Below, one piece after another: positions 44,671-54,714 of a stretch of 64,000 bases of DNA; position 1 is the first letter of the stretch; every line of letters starts with the position of its first letter. Origin of the DNA: Diploptera punctata (Eukaryota; Arthropoda; Insecta; Blattodea; Blaberidae). A program made the position numbers and the translations under genes. The notes under the pieces are model-generated. The model did no database searches. It saw nothing but the letters and a program-made list of their open reading frames with translations, and was not told the DNA's origin. Location: assembly GCA_030220185.1 (NCBI GenBank), contig JASPKZ010004576.1, positions 199,001 to 263,000 of the forward strand. The letters are read 5' to 3'.

Positions 44671-44997
44671 AATCCATCCAAAGTAATTCTGCCCGAAGGC
44701 AGGTCCTTCACTGCAATCATAGCATTTTCATGCTATACTTGCAGCTTTACTAGGGAATTGTAGGTATGGTAGCTTCCCGTTGCTATCCATACCGGTGAAG
44801 GATAATGATGATGATGACGATGATGGCCATATGATTTCGGGGACCGTTTGGGCCTTAAAGTTTTCCAGACATTTGTCTTACAGGTGAGGAAAAACCCCGA
44901 TAAAAACCTCACCCAGAAAAAATGCCCCGACCGGGGATCGAACCCGGGTCCGCATCGTGAAAAGGCAGCACGCTACCTCGAGACCACAGCGGTGGAC
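44671..44997 (-). mobile_element. SINE-A, full length
   Basis: Head at right (GGGTTCGATCCCCGG), body with CTTACAGGTGAGGAAAAACC, tail at left. It has the CTTTAAGG-type sub-body of the long variant but the standard 3' end, so it is intermediate between the two subfamilies. Confidence 0.8.
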
Positions 44998-45101
44998 AGG
45001 TGTAACATATGGCTTCCAAATCCCAATTTTTTTAGAATGGCGCTTATCCGGTTGATGCATAACGTACAATTAGTTGATATTACGTACTTATGAACCTTAA
45101 A

Positions 45102-46163
45102 CACGCTGGTTGGAACTTTAATAGTGGCAACACTGCTGTAGAGACGCCATTCGACGGACCTTTATGATGTCGCTGTAGCAAACATCAGTTTCTTCAGAAC
45201 ATATGGACTCTCGCTTCCCACATCACGCGCATGCGAACTAACTAGAGAAACAGTTGGCGGTATATTTAATGTTGTCACTATGTTTTCGAAACAGGATCAA
45301 CGGAGTTGGATAAAGATTGAATGTGTCATAGATAGTACACCATGGCAGCGTCATCTAGGTCTTCATGAGGATTGCGGGGAATCTTCATTGGCTTACTGAA
45401 TAGTGACACGGTGGGTGGACAGAACAGTGGCATGGTGGGTGGGTTTTACCCAACGTGCCACTGTTCTGTAAGACAATGCAGATTCCCCACAGATCTCTCG
45501 AAGACCTTAATGACAGTGCCATACATCTAGGTCCATGCCTCCATCCCTTGGGATACCTCGGTCAAAATACCATATTCCCAAGTCCCAGACTTGTCCTCCC
45601 TATCTATTTTGCGTCCACATTCAAGAGTTCTCGGCCTAAAACTAACATCTATAGGGAGAACGTGTTGGAGTCGCAACTTCGGGAATTGCTGAGCTACATA
45701 GTACGTCAGGTCGCTCATTCCTGACGACCCCACAGTTGGTCCACGGGCTCCTCGAGCCTAGCCGGGAGGACTGCTGTCGCAGATCCACCGACCGTTCCCC
45801 TGTTCTACCTCCAGAGACGCATCCTGCAGCCGTTGTGAGACCGGCTAGGGCTTGAGTTCTCAAGCCCCACAGAGTGAGGCAGTGCCATAGTGTATACAAC
45901 CTCTGGCACATTCAATATTTATCCAACTCCGTTGTTCCTGTTTTGAAAACATCGTAATAACACTACATTAGACCGCCAGCTAACTTGAGGCTCTGTTCCT
46001 CTAGCCAGAGCATGCGTGTATTGTGAGAAGGGAGAGTTTATATGTTCTGACGCAAGGTAGGTATGTAACTGACATGTGCTATCATAAACATCATTAGGTT
46101 CTGTCACATGGCGTCCTTACAACAGTGTTGCCACTAATAAAATTCCAACCCTCGTGTTTTTAA
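45102..46163. mobile_element. mariner-type element with both arms derived from the same transposase 5' end
   Basis: Left (45102-45440) and right (46163-45895, inverted) arms share GTTGGAAYTTTA-TAGTGGCAACACTG and then the start of a transposase: MFSKQDQRSWIKIEC on the plus strand (ATG 45280) and MFSKQEQRSWINIEC on the minus strand. Both arms continue into GLHEDCGESSLAY- or GLREICGESALSYRTVARWVK-type helix-turn-helix text. No catalytic domain remains. The right arm is split by an unrelated insert at 45538-45890. Confidence 0.75.
45538..45890. other. GC-rich insert of unknown origin with direct repeats
   Basis: TATGGCACTG, in diverged form, flanks the insert on both sides inside the mariner-type arm. 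It is clearly richer in G+C than its surroundings and carries open frames on both strands (for example 68 codons, 45733-45527, minus). I do not recognise it. It could be a SINE body or a retrocopy of a host transcript. Confidence 0.5.
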
Positions 46164-46844
46164 TTTGACCACTTAATTAAAAACTCTTAAAGATTTTTCT
46201 TTCATAATATCTAATGAGATTTTGCGATTTTTAATGTCAAAATTAATTTTTTTTAATTTTAAATTGTTTCAAATCTCGTATAGGAAATGAATAAGTGGGT
46301 AAACACTGATTTTCGTAAGATAAAAAATAATAGGTGAGGTAATCCCACTACAGTCTTAGGAGGCCTTTTGGAGAGATGGAGGTTAAGGCATCCTGAGACA
46401 TTCAGTGCGAATTGATTATTATGGGCCTGTGGTATAATAAAATTAGAAAATTCAGCACCTTAAGGGAAGAGGAAGATATAAAATTATTTTTTTAAACCCT
46501 TTGGTGTGAAATTCTAGTTTTCCACACAATTGGGAAGTAAATGCAAATACAAAGAGCCAGCAAAAGGGTAATCAACAAAAAAAAATACTTGGGACTACAA
46601 ATTTAAAAAAAGTGAGTTTACAAATCGTGTATAACTCCGTCGTTTTTAAACACAAATTCAAAATTATTTGACAATATTATGAAGATATAAGTCTGTAGGC
46701 TTGAAATGGCTTTTCCATAATTCTAATTACTCATCAAAAGTAAGCTGTAATTGGTGACTTAGAGGTATTTTTGAAATAATATGTTTAAAATAAGTAAATG
46801 AATATCTTATGAAATTATATTTAAATTAATGTTGAGAAGTAAAG
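46164..46844. other. intergenic DNA with a SINE-B trace
   Basis: 46334-46405 is a SINE-B 3' body remnant (CCCACTACAGTCTTAGGAGGCC). Otherwise nothing recognised. Confidence 0.45.
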
Positions 46845-47500
46845 ATTATGAGGTTATATTATTAATATTAAGCGGAGAATATATTTATAATAACTCATCT
46901 CATACAATTTCAAATTTCTTTGAGACCACTGGTTTCAAATTAATTTTTCGTTCATCCTCAGCCCTGACTCCAACTGTTGAAATCCTCTGTTTGTTGATTT
47001 CTATATGGTTACCTCTAGTGCTGCCATCTTTGGTTGGGTTTATAAATTTCGAAATAATTCTTTTCTCTACAGGAATATCAAAGTTCATTGATCGATATTT
47101 ATTCTTTTGAATGAATATCTTCTCCCTAACTGTCAATTCTAGTTTGATAGAACATCATAAAATTAATAGAGATGCAAAACTTTTGAAAAAATTGGATAAG
47201 CCGTTAGAATTAACAGTTTGGGAGAAGATATTCATTCAAAATAATAAATATAGATCGATGAACTTCGATATCCCTGCAGAAAAAAATTTGATTTCGAAAT
47301 TTATAAACCCAACCAAAGATGGCAGCACTAGAGGTAACCGCAGAGAAATCAACAAACAGAGAATTTCAACAGTTGGAGTCAGGACTGAAGAAGAACGAAA
47401 ATTTCGTTTGAAACCAATGGTCTGAAAGAAATTTGAAACTGTATTAGGTGAGTTATTAAAAATATGTTCTCCGCACAATACTAATTTTATCAAATATTTA
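46845..47500. repeat. inverted duplication of a coding-like fragment, ~290-bp arms
   Basis: Arms at about 46845-47140 and 47205-47500, with a ~65-bp centre. Each arm encodes the same short protein piece when read outward: SMNFDIPVEKRIISKFINPT (minus, 47136-46900) and SMNFDIPAEKNLISKFINPT (plus, 47111-47425), then KDGSTRGN and INKQRISTVGVR. A 46-bp block is identical in both arms. The protein is not known to me. The differences are not mainly synonymous, so no selection is implied. Confidence 0.7.
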
Positions 47501-47754
47501 CAAATTCAAATTTTGGAAAAAAAAAAAAACTGGAATTTAGTCAATATATATTCCAAAGTTCATGCAGATATATTTACTTTTGAAGGAGATATATACATTT
47601 TTATGCTGTCAAATGACTCAAAACAAACCTACAATGAATATTAATATGTATAGACCAAAGAACGCAAGAGAGAAAATTCTTAACTTACTACTTTATTGAT
47701 TTTTTAATCCTTGTAATTTATGTATACATATGACATGAAAAGAAAAATAAACGT

Positions 47755-48210
47755 ATGAACCGGGATTTGAACCCGAGACCTCTAATCTTATCCGGTAGCG
47801 CACTATCAACTGATCTACTCAAGCATCCTAGCACAAACAATTATTTTTCTTCTTTACACATAATTCTCTATTCATGAGAGGCAACGGGACATGGGTCGCA
47901 CTGCAACATCCAAATAAATAAGCGTTACTGCTATAAAGTAAAACATTCTCTTTAAAATTCTTACATGTTATAGAAGCCACGATATGGCAGTGCGATCGAT
48001 TACCAGCTGCCTCTCATGAATAGAGAATTATATGCAAGGGAGAAAAATAATCGTTTGTGTTAGGATGTTTGAGTAGCGCAGTTTGTAACGTGCTAACTTA
48101 TAAAGTTAGAGTCCTCGGATTCAAATCCCGGCTCTGGCGTTTAACTTCCTTTTCATATCTAATTGGTCTTCATTGCTAAACGTCAAAAAATTAATTCTAA
48201 CATCGAAATA
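47755..48210. repeat. tRNA/core composite with two tRNA-like ends
   Basis: A minus-strand tRNA-like head (47759-47828, B box GGGTTCAAATCCCGG) and a plus-strand one (48064-48139) bracket a core with AAGCGTTACTGCTATAAAGT, TTCTCTTTAA and ATGGCAGTG. The inner flanks are inverted copies of each other (TTCTCTATTCATGAGAGGCA and its inverse). After the plus-strand head comes CTTCATTGCTAAACGTCAAA...CTAACATCGA. This core and tail are the same as in the 298-bp units at 30428-31800, but the heads differ. Confidence 0.75.
48064..48139 (+). tRNA. tRNA-like segment, anticodon position ATA, pseudo
   Basis: Anticodon stem CTAAC/GTTAG with loop TTATAAA, A box AGTAGCGCAGTTTG, B box GGATTCAAATCCCGG. The acceptor stem does not close properly. 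It looks like a Tyr-type derivative, but a functional tRNA-Tyr would carry GTA. Confidence 0.4.
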
Positions 48211-48218
48211 TATAGCCT

Positions 48219-48231
48219 ATATATATATATA

Positions 48232-48269
<38 letters not shown>
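48219..48269. repeat. (AT)n microsatellite
   Basis: TA repeats with one ATAATTATAT interruption. Confidence 0.9.
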
Positions 48270-48272
<3 letters not shown>

Positions 48273-48298
48273 CAAGATGGGGCACGCCGTAGCGTAGT

Positions 48299-48887
48299 GA
48301 CATTATATATAATGATCTAAACTATGACTTGTCGCAGAGACTGCAGCGTGTTCATAATGCTTGCGTTCGATTCATTTTCAATATCCGCCGTTATGACCAT
48401 ATTTCCGAACACTTTAATAACCTCTCTTGGCTCCGTCTTACTGACAGACGTAAATTGCACTCTCTTTCACTACTTTTCAAGCTTCTAAATTCCTACATCC
48501 CTACTTACCTGGCGTCTAGATTTGAGAAGTTATCCTCTTACCACAATATTGACACTAGATCACAAGATAGCAGTCTGCTAACAATTCCTCTTCATAGCAC
48601 TTCCTCCTATTCTACTTCCTTCACAGTAGCCTCTGCCCGCTCCTGGAATCTCCTTCCTCAAGATATCAGGGGTTGCCGCACACTTGGTACCTTTAAGTCA
48701 CGCTTATACAGTTACCTGTTGTCTAATAATTAATTTTTCTCTATTTATTTAATTTTATACTATGTCATTAATCTTTTCCTGTTTTTTATATATATTGTAC
48801 ATATTATATATTTAATTCGTTAAATTTAGAGTAAATCAAAATACATTATAAATATTAATTGTATTGTATTCATAACTTGTAATCGTT

Positions 48888-48919
<32 letters not shown>

Positions 48920-49044
48920 TGTAATTAGATTTAAGACTATTTTTGTTTGTATTTTTTTTAAACCTGGTTGAGTGGTAGACAAGGCCTTAAGACCTTAACT
49001 CTGCCAGGTAAAATAAAGCTATTATTATTATTATTATTATTATT
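48299..49044 (+). mobile_element. LINE-J 3' end with open C-terminal frame
   Basis: Carries the C-terminal coding region, ~280 bp of 3' untranslated sequence and an (ATT)n tail, inserted in a SINE-B head. 5'-truncated. The 3' untranslated part includes a short (AT)n run at 48893-48920. Confidence 0.8.
48329..48733 (+). pseudogene. LINE-J RT C-terminal domain, open
   Basis: A 134-codon frame with RLQRVHNACVRFIFNIRRYD, LSWLRLTDRRKLHSLSLLFK, TYLASRFEKLSSYH, TASARSWNLLP-like text (TVASARSWNLLPQDIRG) and FKSRLYSYLL. This block follows the RT domain in Jockey/CR1-type LINEs. The open frame extends to a normal stop, so the copy looks young, though it lacks the RT itself. Confidence 0.7.
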
Positions 49045-49338
49045 AAGGCACTGAGCTACAAGCCGGAGGGTCGAGGGTTCAAGTCCCGTTGGGGTAAGAA
49101 TTTTTAACTGACCCAAACCCTCTGGCGGCACTATGGCCCTGGGGTCGACTCAGCCTCTAACGAAAATGAGTACCAGACGCTTGTTCTGGGGGTAAAGGTG
49201 GCCGTCACGCAGGGCTGACAACCCGGCTGACATAAAGTGCCGATTGTCTAGAAAAAGTGGGAGCCTTAACCTCCTACTACCCCAAGGGCCTCCGGGCCTG
49301 TTGTGGGATCACTTTACTTTTTTTATATTCCAAGATAG

Positions 49339-49503
49339 GGAGGGCACGCCGTAGTGTAGTGGTTAAGGCACTGCGGTACAAGCCGGAAGGTCGAGGGTTC
49401 AAGTCCCAGTGGATCAGGATTTTTAAACCGACCCAAACCTTCTGGCGGCACTATGGCCCTGGGGTCGACTTAGCCTCTAATGAAAATGTGTACCAGACGC
49501 TTG
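49339..49503 (+). mobile_element. SINE-B, 3'-truncated
   Basis: Complete tRNA-like head (GGGCACGCCGTAGTGTAGTGG, A box TAGTGGTTAAGGC, B box GGGTTCAAGTCCC) and the first half of the body, ending at ACCAGACGCTTG. The preceding ATATTCCAAGATAGGG also precedes the head at 48270. Confidence 0.75.
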
Positions 49504-49863
49504 AAATTGTGAAAAATTACATCATTTCAGACCAGCCTTTTCCCTTAAAGAACAGCTGAACGTGCTTTAATAATTACTACTGGTGAAAACTCTCTCATCT
49601 ATAGAATGCTTGGAAGTATGCTGAAGTAAATAATTATTATAGAAGACTTCAATCTTGGAGATAAAACAAACATTAATCTCTAATATACACTTCAAAGTTT
49701 CCTTTGTACAAGATTAAATGATGTCTTTATACGGCAAAGTGTCTGTGAGCTGTGATTCTCTTTTTGACTCGAGTACAATGCTACCTTAATCATTATCACA
49801 TTCATTAATCTTAAGCCTCTTTCTCGATTTGGTTGTAGCTTGTCTTACAATTCACTCTCACTT

Positions 49864-50100
49864 CTAGTACGCTCCAGTCGGTTCACTGTAACCATAACCC
49901 CCAGCTTGACCTTCATATCTGACTTGTGGTCTGTACCCGCTCTTGTCCGCTACGTAATCCACGATCTGCATCCTTCCGTCTGGAAGAAGCACACGGTATG
50001 TACCCTGTGTCACTTCACCTTGTCGACTTTCTTTGTGTCCATAATCGTTTCCAGTGTCCACGTCGTTCACTTGATATTCGAACTCGTAGTTTGCTGGTTC
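49864..50100 (-). CDS. cuticle protein, pro-resilin-like, exon 2 (RR-2 chitin-binding domain)
   Basis: Exon 2 encodes residues 64-141 of the predicted protein and ends with TAG at 49864-49866. It starts at E after the acceptor TTTTTTTTCATTTTCAG (50101 onward, minus strand). The Rebers-Riddiford domain spans about residues 66-128: PANYEFEYQVNDVDTGNDYG, HKESRQGEVTQGTYRVLLPD, GRMQIVDYVADKSGYRPQVR. The aromatic residues and the PDG-x-x-x-x-V-x-Y-x-AD-x-x-GY pattern are those that bind chitin; GYRPQVRYEG is the form typical of pro-resilin-like RR-2 proteins. A short Gly/Tyr tail follows. The protein would be secreted into procuticle and bind chitin fibres. No clear AATAAA is seen close downstream. 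Confidence 0.9.
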   Translation of the reverse strand, partial: EPANYEFEYQVNDVDTGNDYGHKESRQGEVTQGTYRVLLPDGRMQIVDYVADKSGYRPQVRYEGQAGGYGYSEPTGAY

Positions 50101-50182
50101 CTGAAAATGAAAAAAAATATGTTTGTATAAATATGGCATATCTACTGATATTACAAAAAATAGAAAATTACAAATATATCAA

Positions 50183-50918
50183 TTCATGACAAAAAGGTTG
50201 AAAAACACATATGAATCATGGGTTCTCACAGTAAATTTACAATAAAACAGAATATCTGACAGTAAACAGCTATGAAAGAGAAAATTTAATATTGAAGGAA
50301 GGAATCCAAATAAAGCAAGTGAAACAAACTAAATATTTGGGAATAAATATGGATAACATTGATGGTATAGACAAAGAGAATATAAAACATAGAATTGAAT
50401 TGAGTAGCAAAATAATATCATCGTTAAATTCCATATGGTGGGATAAGCATATATGGAAAGACACAAAAAAATATATTGGTAAAACATTGGTGGAATCTGT
50501 TGCAATGTATGGAAGTGAGGTATGGAAAACCAATAAGTACTACAAGAATAGACTAATAGCTCTAGAAATGGATTATTTATGCAGAAATGCCAGAAAGTCA
50601 AAATTAGAACATGTCACAAATATGGAAATTAGAAATGTAATGGAAGCAGAAGAAAGCATAATTGAAAGAACTGAGGAGAAAGAATTAAAGTGGTTATGAC
50701 ATTTTTTAAGAATGGAAGATGAGCGATGGCCAAAGCAGCTATATCAATGGCATCCGACCAGAAGGAGGAAGAGAGGCAGACCGAAGTTAACATGGAAGGA
50801 AAACATAAAGACATTAATGCAAGCAAGAGGATTAAGCATTGAAGATCCCCAAGATCGTAGGCATTGGAGGTTTGGCACGGCAAGACGGCAGCAGCTGTAA
50901 AAACCCGAAGATAGATAG
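50183..50918 (+). mobile_element. LINE-1b 3' end with 13-bp TSD, near a splice acceptor
   Basis: The perfect duplication ACAAATATATCAA flanks it (50170-50182, 50919-50931). It ends in CCCGAAGATAGATAG. The main frame (50292-50699, 135 codons) is open: QIKQVKQTKYLGINMD, NIKHRIELSSKIISSLNSIW, EMDYLCRNARKSKLEHVTN, then after a stop PKQLYQWHPTRRRKRGRPKL. Insertion is in the cuticle gene intron, antisense to the gene and 82 bp from the acceptor of exon 2. Confidence 0.9.
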
Positions 50919-51084
50919 ACAAATATATCAAACCATAGTTCAGAGCATTTTAACATATGGTGCTGAAGTTTGGTAAATTCAATAGACGGAGTCAGGGAAT
51001 AATATCATATGGAAGTTTATTTACAGTATAACTGGAACTTAGATCGGAATTACTGTAGTAATTTAGAGTTTTACATGATTTTGT

Positions 51085-51846
51085 TATTAAACATTTTAAT
51101 GTACGCTGATGATGCGGTTATTATTTTAAAAAATAAAATAATTTTCAGTACTCTTTACATCAATTAAGTCAGTTATGCCAAGAATATTATTTTAAATAAA
51201 CAAATTTTAAAATATCAAAAAAAAAAGCAAGAAGGTGGCATTTTGAGGAAATGAACATTTAAGATAAAAATAATAATAGATAACAAATCTCTGGAGCAAG
51301 TAACACATTTTAATTATTTGGGTTGCAATTTTAGTATCGATACAAAAACTGAAAGAGACATAAATCTGAAACTGTCGAAATTTCAAATGATATGCGGAAC
51401 TATACATAAAGCAAAAAAGAACAAAACAAGAAAAGATGCTAGATTGAAGTTTTATAAAACATTGGCAGTTCCTGCATTACTTTATGAGAATGAAACTTGG
51501 GTAATAACCAAAAAATTACAAAGTAGAATACAAAGCGTAGAAATGAACTTCCTTAGAAGAATAAAAGGTTGCACAAGATTGGATTGGATAAAGAATGAAG
51601 ATATAAGAACATAGTTAAATATATATCCACTGAACGATAAAATCAAAGAATATAGAGATAAATGGTTTAGACTCGTAGAAAAAATGAATCTAACAAGATT
51701 ACCAAAAGCAGCATTTGAATCACAAGCCAAGAGGTTCAAGGAATGTAGGACGGCCAGTGAAAAGATGGACAGAACAACTGTGAGGCGGAACAGGCAATTT
51801 TCCTAGCCTGTGAAGTTAAGAAGAAGAAGAAGAAGAAGAAGAAGAA
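51085..51846 (+). mobile_element. LINE-1a 3' half with (GAA)n tail
   Basis: Text from LMYADDAVIILKNK (motif C, both Asp present) through LEQVTHFNYLGCNFS, GTIHKAKKNKTRKDARLKFYK, LLYENETW, SVEMNFLRRIKGCTRLDWIK and RLPKAAFESQAK, then AGAAGAAGAAGAAGAAGAAG. A sister copy in the opposite orientation is at 54715-55165 in the same intron. Confidence 0.75.
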
Positions 51847-51847
51847 C

Positions 51848-51927
51848 ATTACTTTGTTTTCACTGCGGTACGACACATTTAAATAACTGGCACGAGAAAT
51901 TACTGTTTAGCAATTTAAGGGTTAATT
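51848..51927 (-). mobile_element. piggyBac-like MITE, one half
   Basis: The inverted sequence TTAACCCTTAAATTGC and CCAGTTATTTAAATGTG matches the left half of 10145-10364. Confidence 0.55.
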
Positions 51928-53024
51928 TTACTGTCAAATTTATTTGCTTTTTTGAGAAAAGAATAAAACTGGGGTCAGAATTGAACAACTGAATGAGAAA
52001 TTCGCTGAAGTGCAGGAAAAATCAAACTCATAATAAAAACTAGGAGAACGTTAAATGTTATCAGTACTTTATTGAAAACTTTATCTTCTGAGTGTTCTTA
52101 TCACGTCTTGAAGATTTGTTTGTTCGTTTTTTTCTCTCTTTCAATATTTATTGGAATAAATGCAGTAACCGTAACTTTATTGCAATATGAATCAGGGCGA
52201 AGGAAAAATCTTGAATTTTTTTTCTATCCTGGCTATAGATTCAAAACATACTCGCTAAAGTCTCTTATTCTTTTTAACGTTTAAATTATTAATCTCTGTG
52301 TTCTGACATTTTTATTTCCTATTTTATTGTTGGTCTCTTCCTTTAACTTTTTCATAATAGAATTGATTTATGTAATTTTTATTGTGTTCCTTGTTATAGA
52401 ATTGAAGCAACAGTAACTCCATAAATTCGCACAGTTATGATTTTATATATTGATAATCAAATCATCTTATTTATTAACTATTTTATGTTGTTTTTATACG
52501 CTTCGTTTTTTAGTTCTTTATTCAGTCTACAAAGACGGACTGCCCCGAGGACCGCGAACTGAAAGATCTATTGCGCTATCCCACTATAATGCATATGAGT
52601 GGAATGAAAGTTTATTCTACGGTGTTATGTACGTTATAGGTCGTCTTACAGGTCCGACACACAAGGTTCGTCTCCCATAATCGCCATTTTTTCAGAAGTT
52701 GGAATAGATTGATTTACTGGCGATTACCAAAATTAATTATTGGAGTTACTTTTAAATCATGAGGTGTTTTATCAGGATAAAATAAATATTGCTGTTTTTC
52801 AATTAGTTGATTAAATCTCCATATTTTACAATCCTCATCTCTTATACCACCGTCATCAAAATCTGTACTATCAAAATGATGTGCCAAATTGAATTTCTCG
52901 ATTTTTTTTAGGTTTCATCTACATCAGCGAGGGTTGTAGTCTCACCTCCCGTTGGTTCTTTGTAATTTCTATTTCTCAGGCTCGGAATCATGAAGTAGGT
53001 ACCCTACTAGATCACCATTTACTA
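51928..53024. other. intron DNA, nothing recognised
   Basis: AT-rich intron sequence without a recognised repeat; open frames here (52072-52284, 52450-52680) are low-complexity and not supported by any motif. Confidence 0.45.
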
Positions 53025-53670
53025 ACTTACATATTCACTGGCACTATCGAATCCGTAGGTTCATGGCCGCGCGGACATAAGGTCTCCATACATTTCTCTC
53101 CTGAGTTAATGCTTTCCAATCATTCTCTGTATAATCTTCTTCCCTCAAATCATAGAGTTAATGTTATTCTCCCACCTCATTCTTGGTCTACCAACTGGGC
53201 TTTTCTTCTGGTTTTCCTGCAAGAAGCTTCCATGCACGTCTTTCATTCCCCATTTATGTCACATGTCCTGTCCATCGCAGTCTACGAAACTGAACTGTTC
53301 TTATTATATCTGGCTTTTTATAAAGACCATGTAGTTCACTGTTATGTAGTCTTCTCCATTCACATCTGTGTTCATCTCTCTTTGGTCCAAAAATTTCCGT
53401 AAAAAGTTTATTCTCAAATACCCGTAATCTCCTTTCCTCCCTTTAAGTAAGAGTCCGTGTTTCGCATCCATATAATATAACTGGTAGAATAATAGTTTTA
53501 AATATTTTCAGTTTAACGTTTTTTGAAAGTAGTTGGGACGTCAAGTGTCCCTGTAATGCATAATAGCACGCATTTCTAGAATTGAGTCTTTGTTTAATTT
53601 CTTTGTGCAACTCATTCCTATTTGTGATTATTGTTCCTAGGTATTTGAATTCATTCGAATAGGCATATGT
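53025..53670 (-). mobile_element. LINE-2 3' fragment
   Basis: TTACATATTCACTGGCACTATCGAATCCGTAGG opens the 3' end, followed on the minus strand by the RPRMRWENNINSM-, GPKRDEHRCEWRR- and CYYALQGHLT-type blocks. Frameshifted throughout. Confidence 0.7.
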
Positions 53671-53744
53671 TTCTTTTATCTCAAGAAAATTATGTTAATA
53701 TAATTGTATTTATTTAATCTATTTCACAATGTTTTATATATTCC

Positions 53745-54150
53745 TGCGTCCAATTAATCTGCTGTCATCCTCCTCCACATCTCTCTGTCATTCCAATCAT
53801 CATCGTCTAATCTTTTTCTCTCATGCTGCTCAAAACACAATCAATCCAAGTTATTTTTAGCTATCCTCTTCTTCTTCTACAAAGTGGCATCCATTATAGT
53901 ATTCTTCTTGGGAATTTGTCTTCTGTCATTCTGTTTACATGCCCATACAATTTTAAATTATTTTTTTGTTTAATGAAATCCACAAGTGAAGTTTAAATAT
54001 TCATGTTTTGTTACACTGTTTCTTATTTATCTCCTTTAGAAATTCCAGCTGAACGCCTCCAAAAATCCATTTCTACATAATTCAATTTACTAATTGTTCT
54101 AGATTTAAATCCCATGTTTTTGCATCTTGTGCCATTGTACTCCTTATATT
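53745..54150 (-). mobile_element. LINE 3' fragment (family also at 39465)
   Basis: CATGCTGCTCAAAACACAATCAAT, CTACAAAGTGGCATCCATTATAG and CTCCAAAAATCCATTTCTAC are shared with the 39465 copy. (TTA)n adjoins its 5' end. Confidence 0.5.
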
Positions 54151-54153
54151 GTT

Positions 54154-54212
<59 letters not shown>
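54151..54212. repeat. (TTA)n microsatellite
   Basis: About 20 units. Confidence 0.95.
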
Positions 54213-54214
<2 letters not shown>

Positions 54215-54221
54215 TAATATT

Positions 54222-54375
54222 CCCACCACGTTGGTCATTGTTTCATAAGAAACGGGCCCGGATTCGGCCTCTGGTCGGTACAAGTTTTCTGTATGAAGAT
54301 TTTCGAGGTTTCTCCTCACCTATAAGGCAAATTTCGGGAAACTTTAAGGCTCAAGTGATCCCCGAACACCATCTG
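54222..54375 (+). mobile_element. SINE-A head and proximal body, degraded
   Basis: GGGCCCGGATTCGGCCTCTGG, TTTTCGAGGTTTCTCCTCACC and AAGGCAAATTTCGGGAAACTTTAAGGC follow SINE-A order in sense orientation. Confidence 0.5.
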
Positions 54376-54439
54376 GTCTCCATAAACACCATACTTAAAA
54401 TATTGGCTTTTTTTTATTATGAATGAGTAAAAGATGGCT

Positions 54440-54600
54440 CGTCTTAAATGTTCATGTTATCTCGGAGGTTGCACTGACATTTAGCTGATGACTTTTCCTG
54501 GGGCTTTCCATGTTCTCGCGTGGTCAAAAATGTATATGCGTTTTCTAGAGTTATAAATCAGACACAGGTCGTATCTCTATAAGGCCCAAGAGGCGTAGGG
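54440..54600 (+). repeat. unnamed dispersed repeat (also at 62660)
   Basis: GGAGGTTGCACTGA, TTAGCTGATGAC, GGGCTTTCCATGTTCTCGCG and GGTCAAAAATGTATATG align with GGAGGGGGTACTGA, GAGCTGATCAGTC and CGGTCAAAACAGTATGTG at 62660-62800. Confidence 0.45.
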
Positions 54601-54714
54601 AAGAAGAAAGTAGTCTACATTTAAAGCGACTGGTTAAAGTAAAATGAAGAGAGATATATTGTTATTAATTTTTTATGTCGTAACAACCCAATGTTGGACC
54701 TTAGTCTCTCTTTT

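Larger units (their letters stand above)
48280..49320 (+). mobile_element. SINE-B copy interrupted by LINE-J
   Basis: GGGGCACGCCGTAGCGTAGTG at 48279-48299 is the start of the SINE-B head. The rest (AAGGCACTGAGCTACAAGCC onward) resumes at 49045 after the LINE-J copy. The intact head sequence in the partial copy at 49339 confirms the reconstruction. Confidence 0.7.

Noticed and set aside
49926..50189. Plus-strand frames opposite the cuticle exon
   Set aside because: Shadow frames of exon 2; the minus strand has the RR-2 domain and correct splice sites.
52072..52680. Possible extra exons of the cuticle gene in the intron
   Set aside because: These frames are on the wrong strand and lack Tyr/Gly/Pro-rich content. 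No minus-strand exon with fitting splice sites was seen, though I could not scan exhaustively.
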